DNA of 64,000 bases from Bactericera cockerelli (Eukaryota; Arthropoda; Insecta; Hemiptera; Triozidae). The notes below the pieces were generated by a model that saw nothing but the letters and a program-made list of their open reading frames with translations, had not been told where the DNA came from and ran no database searches. The DNA is taken from the NCBI GenBank assembly GCA_024516035.1, contig CM044960.1:14631880-14695879 (forward strand), read 5' to 3'. How positions within the stretch are numbered: position 1 is the stretch's first letter; each line of letters starts with the position of its first letter. This document shows positions 10,836-64,000 of the stretch, one piece after another. Both the position numbers and the translations under genes were made by a program.

Positions 10836-11165
10836 CTTCGTATACTGGTATGAAAATGACACAGCAAGTATGCATAATCTTTATGATAGGCGAATTACTT
10901 TATGCTAAGATACGTATAATGTTATGTTAAACAAATGAAATTCAGAGCATAGACTATGCAAGTTAAACATGTTATTATGCTATCAATGAATTGAATTGAA
11001 TTGAACAATAGCATAACTTTATACATCCGTTGGCATAAAAGTAATGACGTCACAACTATGACGTCACGACTTTTGACAAATTTCGTTAGCATAAATTATG
11101 CTAACCACTTTATGCTAAAGTCGAAAATATCGCGTATGCTAACTTTGTAAGGGTCCCCCGTATGT
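10836..11165. other. Right terminal segment of the two-gene transposon
   Basis: GCATAA/TTATGC motifs continue to about 11130. Two perfect TGACGTCA palindromes lie at 11045-11052 and 11059-11066, and a short (TTGAA)n run near 10990. The last motif is CGCGTATGCTAACTTTGTAA, followed by GGGTCCCCC. I take this as the approximate edge, but found no matching left end. Confidence 0.4.
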
Positions 11166-11479
11166 TTAATTAATCACAATACTATGTTAAATTTCGCAGT
11201 TGGTTTTTCACCGTGTACCTCCCTAGCTCCTTTTCCCCTCCTTAACCTACACCTGCTCCCTGTCCCAATGAGAACCTTGTTTGTAGTTAAGTACCCTTGC
11301 TACATTAGTCCACTTTTCAATTTCCTTCCACCTTAAAAGAACTAACTCTCACTTTGTCTGAATGCTAATTTTCAGTAAACAAACAATTCTTCAGCATTCT
11401 CTCCTTCGTTTCTAACTCTTATCTCTCCTCTCCCATCTTTTCATTAATAATAATGATAATAGTGCTTCCTTCTTTTATT

Positions 11480-11570
11480 CCTGCCATCACTTATCTCCTA
11501 TCCCTGGCCGTGGTGCGGAGATCCTGAGTTCGATTCCCGGATTGGGCAGATTTTTCCAACATTTTTTTTT
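11480..11570 (+). repeat. tRNA-like SINE fragment
   Basis: CCTGGCCGTGGTGCGGAGAT, then box B GAGTTCGATTCCCGG and GGGCAGATTTTTCCAA. The same arrangement occurs at 21963-22045 (CTCCGTGGCGTAATGG ... GAGTTCGATTCCCAG ... CAGGCAGACTTTTCGAA). From 11571 to about 12450 I see no supported feature. Confidence 0.45.
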
Positions 11571-12464
11571 TTTTCTTTGTTTTTGGTACTCTACCACCTA
11601 CGTCGCGTCATTCTTGTGTGACTTCAATGATTATTATTATATCTATCACGCATATCTTTCCATCAATCGCTCAGCTATTTTTCTGGGCAAATAGTTGAGT
11701 TCGGAGGGGTGTGAAATGTTCTAGGGGCTTTAGTAAAGAAAAAGTTAAAACAAGTAGGGTCCCACATAAATGTGTGGATGGAGAATGTTAGTGCAACAGC
11801 AACAACAAAATTGAAAAATACACCAACCTACTATATTCATAGTAATATTTTTTGTAAGAATCCAAGTTATTCCAAAAATCTTCGCTAATGTTGATGTAAG
11901 GTGACATTTTACTATTTGTTTTTGTTCATTCATGTAAAAAAAAGTCCAAGTGCTTGAATATCCAGGCCAGTCTGTGAAGAGCTTTCCCTTTGAATTGAAG
12001 CATAAGCTCAGGTACTCATGTTAAAAATAAACACAGCCAATTTGTACAAAACCATGTCAACAGGAAAAAGCTACATGAAACTCAATAGAGCAGAAGAAAC
12101 CCAGACTCTTCTACTAATGTGACTTCGTCTCCATGACTTTAAGGAAATTTTCAAAAAATGCTTGAATTTGAATTTTTTGTGAAGATTTTTTTAGGATATT
12201 TCGAGAATGTCCTCTGGGTGCCCCACACAGTGAGAAATCTTGAAAACATACCATGATTACGTAAAAACTATTTCCCGCTATTGGTATTTATTTAGGTTTA
12301 GGAAGATTTTTACACAGTAAATTCAGGTTTACATGATATGATACAAAATTCAAATGAGTTAGAGATAGTCAAAGCTTTGTGATTTGGTACTGATATTGAC
12401 CGTCACACCTTTGGTCATGGGTAGAGATATTTGCAGAATTATCACCTCTCGCCACCCTAATCGG

Positions 12465-12615
12465 TCAGTCCCGATAGTTAAGTAGTCTAGTAATCCAGAG
12501 GTAGCGGTTTTGAAACCCAGCCGGGACAGTTATCCTCTCATTTGGGATTTTGTGAAAACGTCACATAATAATACGTCTTGGACTTACTGCTGTAATAATG
12601 GGACTCAATAGTTTT
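12465..12615 (+). repeat. SINE B copy, diverged
   Basis: The tRNA-like head is degraded, but the body is recognisable: AACCCAGCCGGGACAG, TATCCTCTCATTTGGGATT, CATAATAATACGTCTTGGAC, TAATAATGGGACTCAATAG. From 12616 to about 13085 nothing is supported. Confidence 0.7.
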
Positions 12616-13089
12616 AGATCAACAGTTAATTTTAAATGATATGATAATCAAACTATGTTTACCATCTTTGTACATTTTGTATTTTAATACAATACTATGA
12701 TAACACTTATGTAATTATCTACTACTGAAGGTGCACGGTAGCTTACGTGAGAAAAAGTTTCGGGATGTCGGCATGTACTTGGGAATTTTACCATAACTCT
12801 CTACTGCTTTTCATTTTTCTGATCTTTTATCCTTCTATAAACGTACATACAAAGCCTTGTTTATATGAAAAACTTGTGAGATTATCCAGCCATAATCTCC
12901 CTACGAGACCCACAGAAATTCTAGGGAAGTGGCTTGTGGTATTCTTGTCTCATTCAAAGGTTTGTGGTGGCACTTGTACTATTATCTTTATCTAAGTAAT
13001 TGTTTCATGATAATCATGATATGCTGGGATAGTTTTTTATAAGAACAAAAAGGAAGCACTGTAGTTGAGAGAAGAGGCAGTCCCGGAAA

Positions 13090-13330
13090 CTCAGTAAATC
13101 AGTTTGGTACCGCGATAGCTCAGTAAATCAGTTTGGTCCCGCGGTAGCTCAGTAAATCAGTTTGGTCCGAATAGCTCCGTGGTCAGTGCGTCGGTCTGGT
13201 AAACCAGAATTTGCGGATTCGAAAACCAGCTAGGATAATTTTATTATCCTCCCATTGGGAATTACTACCAGAATAATGAGACTCTTTGTACATCATGTAT
13301 TTGGTCATATACTTATTATTATTCAATACC
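13090..13330 (+). repeat. SINE B copy with triplicated head
   Basis: A segment of about 35 bp (TAGCTCAGTAAATCAGTTTGG, read in its first 20 bases) is repeated in tandem at 13108-13170 before the diverged head, box B and body (TTATCCTCCCATTGGGAATT). The duplication lies within the tRNA-like head. From 13331 to 14290 is A+T-rich sequence without a supported gene. Confidence 0.6.
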
Positions 13331-14292
13331 TGATTTAATATATTAATATCAGGGTTAATAATAACATTTTTTCATAATTGACATGGAAATAAATAACGTA
13401 ACCAAGGTTGAAGGCCGATGATTGTTGAGTAAATACATATATTATTCTAAATAGGTACTTACAAAGGTAGTTTTCAAAGATTCAACCTAGGGCAAAATAC
13501 AACAATAGAGCTCACTTGCCAGGACTATGTACGAGTATAAGTAGGAGGAGGATATTGTGTACATCTGCTGCATAATTTATGCTCCTTTCAGCACAATATG
13601 ATGTAAAATGAACCTACAGGATAATGTTCTCTCAATTTATATACAAACATTGATATACTTTACCTAGATAATTATATGCACACACATACTTATGGATAAT
13701 TAGTAGATATATTATGTATAACTGTACTGCTTCATATCACATAAATACATAGGTAACAGTGCATAAATATATTATGGTGATGTCTGTTTTGTATAATGAC
13801 ATACGTTATGTACATAAAACTCATCCAGAGAACATATTTATCTTGAACATCTGTAATTTGGTTTGCTACGACTGTTCGGAATGGAAAACATTCACTAACT
13901 TGTTATTGGTGACACATTTTCCCTTGTTCCATGAAATCAAAAGTGATATTGATCAAAAATTCGTTTCATTACCGCGTTTTCTCCTATTTGAATGTAAAAG
14001 TGACAAAAAATGAACAACCAGAAGTTAATATTGCTCCGGGGTTTCAAATAATGTTGTATAAATATTTTTGAGTTAGCATTGAGTGTTCTCATTTTGAAAT
14101 AATTGCTATTTTGTTATTGTGGGTAGATGAACAAGCAATTCTAAAGGAACCTAGCCTGCCATCTCTAATAATAAAACCGTAAATCACTCGAATTTTTTCA
14201 CAAAAAAAAAATATAAAACTCTACACTTTCTAGAAAATAAAAACTAACACTTTGCTAGGAAATACATAATAAATCACTAAAATTTTCACCGC

Positions 14293-14298
14293 TCAGTT
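14293..14298 (+). promoter_or_regulatory. Possible initiator (TCAGTT) of the alpha-mannosidase gene
   Basis: TCAGTT matches the arthropod Inr consensus and lies 52 bp upstream of the first ATG, where base composition turns G+C-rich. There is no TATA box at the right distance and no good downstream promoter element, so this is weak support. Confidence 0.25.
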
Positions 14299-14346
14299 TG
14301 TTCCTAACGCTGCACTTCCGAACTAACCCACTTCCGTCCCCCGGCC

Positions 14347-58699
<44,353 letters not shown>

Positions 58700-58789
58700 T
58701 GATAAAAGTGATAAGACTTTTTAGTGGAAGGTAACCACCAAACGAGGTTAATGCTCAAAGCATTACTACCACCTTACCCTAAGAGTCAG

Positions 58790-58875
58790 GACGAGCCAAC
58801 TTTGAAATAAAGTTGGCTGGAGACCATCACTCACCCCTCCAGATGTAGCCAAGCTGGCTACAACAACAAGAGTCT
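58790..58875 (+). repeat. Repeat D tail fragment carrying AATAAA
   Basis: AGTCAGGACGAGCCAACTTT, then AATAAA at 58806-58811, GTTGGCTGGAGACCATCAC and (CAA)n. This is the first AATAAA after the mannosidase stop, 107 bp downstream. Confidence 0.8.
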
Positions 58876-58995
58876 TATTATTACGTGGTCACATACTCAA
58901 ATAATTAAGGAAAAATGCATGCATTGGGTAGGTCTCGAACCAACGGATCCCTACGCTACCTGGATTACCAGACCTTAATCACTGACTACCAATGA
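58876..58995 (-). repeat. SINE B-related fragment
   Basis: TTATTATTACGTGGTCACAT, AGGTCTCGAACCAACGGATC, TGGATTACCAGACCTTAATC. From 58996 to 60000 I see only A+T-rich sequence and a poly-G run at 59529-59541. Confidence 0.6.
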
Positions 58996-60001
58996 TAGTG
59001 ATGCTCCTGTTGTTCGACATTTCCCATGTGAAGAGTCATAGGCGGAAAAGTTTTAGTTGCTAGGAGTCCAACATTATCTGGCAAGCTTCGGTGATGTATG
59101 AAGCCTATCATCTCTGTACATCTGTTACAGAATCGTTCACATTATATCCATTAGGAATTCCTTCGCCGTTATATGAAATTCACATGGTTTTCCCTTTAAA
59201 AAATATTTCGCAGAAGAGATCAATGGGAACCGTTGGGTCAAGGTAACATTTTGCAGCATAGTATAGGAGAGTTTGTTAAAAGGCAAAGTCAAAGAAGAAG
59301 ACACAATGAAGCATTTTTTTTTGTAACTCGATGTACTATAATTGGTTTGTATTGGAGGTAATTCGTCTGGCATCACAGTTCACAGTCTATAAGCAATTGC
59401 GAAAAAGAAGGCAAACCTGATAGAGTCACACACTAGTTTAAAACTCAAAGACTACCAAAATTTGCAAAATCCATAGGTTTGTGTTATGCCTCTGATGAAC
59501 TTGATTTCTGCGTATTACTTATGTTAAAGGGGGGGGGGGGAGGAATATTTTTGCGATAGAAGTTTTGAAACTTTTATTATTAAATTATTAATTACTATTA
59601 TGGTTTTTATAAAACATAAGTAAGTATTTCTCGCGGGATATTCTCACTCATTGATTCACATTGATTGTTTCCGAAAGTTGACTTGATACAAGAAATTTAA
59701 TACATTGAATAATCTTATGTAGCCGATGTAATATAAATTAAGATTTCATCTACATATTTATCCTTTCCAATTTTGATTAAACTATTTCTAAGCTCACGCC
59801 ATTTTGTATACATCAGATCCATACTAACATATGCAGATTTTCTTCTGGAAGTCAGACCTACAGTCAAAAATGTAATCTGTGGCTGCAGTATGCCATATTA
59901 CTTTTGATATGTAGTATACTAAAATAAATAGAAACTGTGAAGTCTAGTCCAAATAACTCTAGAAATTCTAGAATAAAGGGTTAATTTTTTAAAATATGTA
60001 T

Positions 60002-60127
60002 GGCCGAATTATAAAACAGAAAGAAATTTAGGATAGGACCGTCTCTCAAATCGGAGTTTCAACCAATCACAGCAGAACTCGAGAGACAGTCTGGCTTATC
60101 GTTTTAATCCTGATTTAAAATTCGGTT
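60002..60127. mobile_element. Short palindromic MITE, second copy
   Basis: GGCCGAATTATAAAACAG and ATTTAAAATTCGGTTC are the inverted ends; inner CCGTCTCTCAAATCGGAG and ACTCGAGAGACAGTCTGGCT. Same layout as 42650-42793. Confidence 0.65.
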
Positions 60128-60469
60128 CTTAAAGCTCTATTATGTTATCAGGCAATCGAATAACATTTTGTACTTATGTATTTTAAATATAATAAATTAT
60201 TTTGTGTTGTAAAAATTCTATAATTGTTACTATTTATTCACTAAGGTTGATTTTAGAATTGGGGGGCAGGCAAAATGCTAAAGAACGCTTGAGCGATGAG
60301 TTTATACGTGCCAGGCGTGCATCCCGTTGAAGTTGGATGTTTCAATAGTTAAATGTCGTATATGGACAACCCAAATGAAGAATTCAATTTTATTATGTGA
60401 TCTCTTTCTTTACTGCTAACTAACAGCATACACAATTGCGGTCAGGCTGGATATTGCACTAAAAATAAC

Positions 60470-60665
60470 AATATTGCCTCAATATAATATTACTTCCCGA
60501 TTAGGACTAATTATTCCAGTGGTAATCTCGAGATATATTATTTTGTGGTCTAAATACAAAATGGCAGGATAACTTGTCATGTCTCGGCTGATGGGTTTCG
60601 AACACGGGACCTGTGCAATACCACAACGGGGCGTGACGCCTTGACCACTGAACTACCGGGACATA
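60470..60665 (-). repeat. SINE B copy
   Basis: Minus strand: CTTCCCGATTAGGACTAATT, GATAACTTGTCATGTCTCGG, GGGTTTCGAACACGGGACC, CTTGACCACTGAACTACCGG. Confidence 0.88.
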
Positions 60666-61655
60666 GAGACGAGGATGAACATGAAGCCGCTCCCTAATAA
60701 AAACAATTATAATAAACGACAGTCACTAAACCCACGTACATTTCATGGCAGAGAAAGCACTGCAGTCCCTCCTACACCAGGGACAGCAAGCTCAGGGGCA
60801 ATTACTTAAGCAACAACAGAGAGCTGTGGAACAATCAAAACGTAGACACATTTTTAATAAATGCAAAATGTTGTACCGACAACCAGACAATGGAAACTGG
60901 TACATCGACCTGGCTGACGAAAGCTGCACATCACTTGCTGTGTGATTTCTCATGGAGGCATATTTTCCTGAGTCGGAAGGCCCTGATTCTACGAAAGCGA
61001 AGGCGAATTTATCCGTGGGACGTCTACAAATCGCAAAATTGAGAAATTTAATTTCTGGCGTGAAGTAAAGGAAACTCTGAATTAGGTACACCTTAAATCA
61101 GAGTTAGAAAATTACGATAAACTACAACTCATTCGATTTTACTAGGTACCTATATTACTTTGACATAAGAGTATACCTACATATAGTAAGTACCTATCTA
61201 GGTATATAATTATGAATAAATAGTTTCAATATTAGGTAACAAAATTGATATAATTTAAATATAGATTTTGATTTTCGTCCCTTAAAGACCTTTCTGTAAG
61301 GAAGTGTCATTAAACAAAAATGAAGTAACCAAAAAAAGTGATCCCCTAAAACGTTATCTTCATAATTCTAGAGGTCAGAATTATACATATATTTGATCAA
61401 GAATGACTGAAAACAACGATCAAATGGAAAACTCACGAGATAGTGCACTCATTTCGTTGGTTTCTCCGGAAACACATGCACAAAACTACCACTTCTCTTG
61501 TTGGATAGGCTCAAGAGAGCTGTGGAAAAAACACCCAACGAACCACAAAGACAAAGAGGAAAGCTTTCAATTGTCTCCACGATAACTATTTACTGCAATA
61601 ATTGTCAGCTACCAAATCAGGCAAGTTGTTTTTTTTCCAAAGAGAGTGACTTTCA
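60666..61655 (+). other. 3' flank without a supported gene
   Basis: A 66-codon Gln-rich frame (60745-60945) and a 60-codon frame (61403-61585) are open but have no family resemblance or splice partners. I do not call them genes. Confidence 0.4.
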
Positions 61656-61657
61656 AG

Positions 61658-62090
61658 CAGAAGAAAAAGATACACTGCCAATTATAGACACAATACTTCC
61701 TCATGATTGGTTCACATTGTATGCACGTGGCAATTTTGAGATTTTATACTATATCACTTGTATCTCCAAAACTGCTAAACCGATTTTCTTCAAAAAAAAA
61801 TTTTATAGTAGAATACGGTTTTTCTAATGCAATGTTGATGAATTCAAAATGGGACGAATGTCTCCTATATGTTTACAAAATTTCGTCGAAATCCGTTCAG
61901 TAGTTTCTGAGATTTGCGCGTAACAAGGAATGTTTTTAAACGACAGACAGACACAAAACCAAAGTTGCTCAGGAGGTTATGAAGCGTCCAGAAATATGAA
62001 AAAAATTGAAATCGGAGGGAAAAATATTTATTTTTACAAAATCGAACACAATACTTCCGATTTCTAATATTAGAAATCTAGAGTAGTAGA
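61658..62090 (-). repeat. Repeat E, internally shortened copy
   Basis: CACAATACTTCCTCATGATT at one end, ACAATACTTCCGATTTCTAA at the other, with CAAAGTTGCTCAGGAGGTTA inside. About 300 bp shorter than the copies at 18512 and 25965. Confidence 0.8.
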
Positions 62091-62398
62091 GTGATAATGA
62101 TACTGCCGCAGATTTCAGAACACTTTTCATTAGTATAGTATGGGAGGATCAAAGCCCTTGTCAAGTTAAGGAAATACCTAAACACGAAAAAGCACTATAT
62201 CTATCTTCAAGAATGTACTTGTATTGACATGTTGCTGGAATTTCTGTACAATAAAAATTTGATGCACCTTTTACCCCTTCAGGCTATTCTTATTTTAGTT
62301 CTAGAGTCTTGAAAAAGCTTGCATTTGAAGGAGTTTTTTCTTCAAATTACAAACAAAACCTGAATTCCATGAACTATTGTCTTGTACAGAAAACAAGG

Positions 62399-63875
62399 TG
62401 CGTTAACCTGACAGCCCACCAGAACGGATTTTGTTCAAATAAGGCTCAATGTTTTGTGCTCGTTTTGTGCCGTTTTGTGCCAGCAAAAATTTATTTTGTA
62501 CCCCTACCATTCTCGAGATATAGACCCCCCCTAGGTGGGCTGCTAGAGTAACGTTAACCTAGCAGCCCACCAGAACGGATTGAGTTGAGACTAGGTTTAT
62601 TGGATTCGGCTCGTTTTGTGCCGTTTTGTGCTAAAAATATTTTCCTCCTGCGACCTTTCGTTCCCGAGATATTGACATTTGAAAAAGTCACTTTTTGGCG
62701 GGAAAATTTTTTTTCTTGGAATTTTCGGAATTTTTTTATACCATCGTTTTGTGCTCGTTTTGTGCTCCAACTTTTGACATCAAAACTTTTTTTGTACCCC
62801 TACCGTTCTCGAGATATAGACCCCCCTTAGGTGGGCTGCTAGAGTAACGTTAACCTAGCAGCCCACCAGAACGGATTGGGTTAAGACTAAGTTTATTGGA
62901 TTCGGCTTGTTTTGTGCCGTTTTGTGCCAAAAATATTTTTCTCCTGCGACCTTTCGTTCCCGAGATATTGACATTTGAAAAAGTCACTTTTTGGCGGGAA
63001 AATTTTTTTTCTTGGAATTTTCGGAATTTTTTTATACCATCGTTTTGTGCTCGTTTTGTGCTCCAACTTTTGACATCAAAACTTTTTTTGTACCCCTACC
63101 GTTCTCGAGATATAGACCCCCCCTAGGTGGGCTGCTAGAGTAACGTTAACCTAGCAGCCCACCAGAACGGATTGAGTTAAGACTAGGTTTGTTGGATTCG
63201 GCTCGTTTTGTGCCGTTTTGTGCCAAAAATATTTTTCTCCTGCGACCTTTCGTTCCCGAGATATTGACTTTTGAAAAAGTCACTTTTTGGCGGGAAAATT
63301 TTTTTTCTTGGAATTTTCGGAATTTTTTTATACCATCGTTTTGTGCTCGTTTTGAGCTCCAACTTTAGTCATCAAAACTTTTTTTGTACCCCTACCGTTC
63401 TCGAGATATAGACCCCCCTTAGGTGGGCTGCTAGAGTAACGTTAACCTAGCAGCCCACCAGAACGGATTGGGTTAAGACTAAGTTTATTGGATTCGGCTT
63501 GTTTTGTGCCGTTTTGTGCCAAAAATATTTTTCTCCTGCGACCTTTCGTTCCCGAGATATTGACATTTGAAAAAGTCACTTTTTGGCGGGAAAATTTTTT
63601 TTCTTGGAATTTTCGGAATTTTTTTTATACCATCGTTTTGTGCTCGTTTTGAGCTCCAACTTTAGTCATCAAAACTTTTTTTGTACCCCTACCGTTCTCG
63701 AGATATAGACCCGCCCTAGGTGGGCTGCTAGGTTAACGTTAACCTAGCAGCCCACCAGAACGGATTTAGTTATGACTAGATTCATTCGATTAGGCTCGTT
63801 TAGTGGCCTTTTGCGCCAAAAATATTTTCCTACTACGACCTTTCGTTCCCGTCACTTTATGGCGGGAATTGAGGT
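62399..63875. repeat. 296-bp tandem array with palindromic unit junctions
   Basis: GTTAACCTAGCAGCCCACC begins units at 62553, 62849, 63145, 63441 and 63738 (period 296, 296, 296, 297). A shortened first unit starts at 62401 and the last is cut at about 63870. Each unit ends GGTGGGCTGCTAG..., the complement of its start, so every junction is a palindrome; the last (63719-63756) is perfect over 38 bp. The repeated TTTTGTGCTCGTTTTGTGC phrases explain the similar reading frames in each unit. Confidence 0.95.
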
Positions 63876-64000
63876 CACCGTGCGTGCAAGCTAGTGTATC
63901 AGCCACAGTGACTATTGACAAGATTTTTTTATCTGACCTGGTTGTAGGATTTTTAATGGAAACTTTACATTTTACCCAACAATAGATCATTTCTGAACAT

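Larger units (their letters stand above)
1532..11165 (+). mobile_element. Two-gene DNA transposon with CACTA/Tnp2-like transposase (autonomous-looking)
   Basis: Both flanks of the two genes are non-coding, A+T-rich and full of the same short motif (GCATAA / TTATGC) in both orientations, like the subterminal repeats of CACTA/EnSpm elements. The left flank has 163-bp tandem repeats. The right flank has palindromes, 64-bp tandem repeats and a final segment with GTTAGCATAAATTATGCTAA. Short blocks correspond in inverted orientation: ACTTTTTATGTCAACG on the left against the complement of CGTTGGCATAAAAGT on the right. Cargo is a SAMD3-like gene and a zinc-finger transposase-like gene on the same strand. 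I could not find matching terminal inverted repeats or a target duplication, so both ends are approximate and superfamily placement rests on protein motifs alone. A mariner element is inserted at 9324-10259. Confidence 0.6.

Noticed and set aside
60745..60945. Gln-rich 66-codon reading frame
   Set aside because: Starts with ATG and has a coiled-coil look, but no splice partners, family match or neighbouring coding sequence. Could be a relic; not supported.
61403..61827. Two overlapping frames possibly joined by a frameshift
   Set aside because: Short, low-complexity, and the second runs into repeat E.
62309..63126. Repeated frames of the type FVPFCAKNIFLLRPFVPEIL
   Set aside because: They recur once per 296-bp satellite unit and follow from the tandem repeat. 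No evidence for translation.

Overview
This is eukaryotic, almost certainly arthropod, DNA. The genes carry GT-AG introns, tRNA-derived SINEs, MITEs and simple repeats fill the space between exons, and there are no operons. Gene content and repeat style suggest an insect, perhaps a hemipteran, but I cannot name the species.

Layout. (1) 1-1500: A+T-rich sequence with two tRNA-like SINE fragments and a (TG)n tract. (2) About 1530-11165: a large DNA transposon. It has hairpin- and GCATAA-rich non-coding ends (163-bp tandem repeats on the left; a chain of 3-base-loop palindromes and 64-bp tandem repeats on the right). It carries two genes on the plus strand: a four-exon SAM-domain protein resembling the SAMD3-like family (2860-6148), and an intronless zinc-finger transposase-like protein with Tnp2/CACTA-like motifs (6481-8901). 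A 936-bp mariner foldback element (9324-10259) sits inside its right side. (3) 11166-14290: intergenic, with SINE relics. (4) 14347-58699: one gene of about 44 kb, a lysosomal alpha-mannosidase (MAN2B1/LManI type, GH38). Its 17 coding exons splice in frame throughout to 1082 residues, and all expected catalytic and zinc residues are present. Introns make up over 90% of it. (5) 19448-20428: a small two-exon gene inside mannosidase intron 1, same strand, for a predicted secreted protein with a cathepsin-propeptide (I29)-like segment, followed by about 700 bp of decayed coding-like sequence. (6) 58700-64000: 3' flank with SINEs, a MITE, and a 296-bp tandem array whose unit junctions are perfect palindromes.

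How the parts relate. The mannosidase is a G+C-rich host gene embedded in A+T-rich mobile DNA. Repeats crowd its splice sites: seven of 16 acceptors have a dispersed repeat ending about 18-50 bp upstream, and the acceptor of exon 7 appears to lie within a repeat. The first AATAAA after its stop codon is also inside a repeat. The least familiar system here is the two-gene transposon, in which a SAM-domain protein is paired with a CACTA-like transposase and elaborate cruciform-prone ends.
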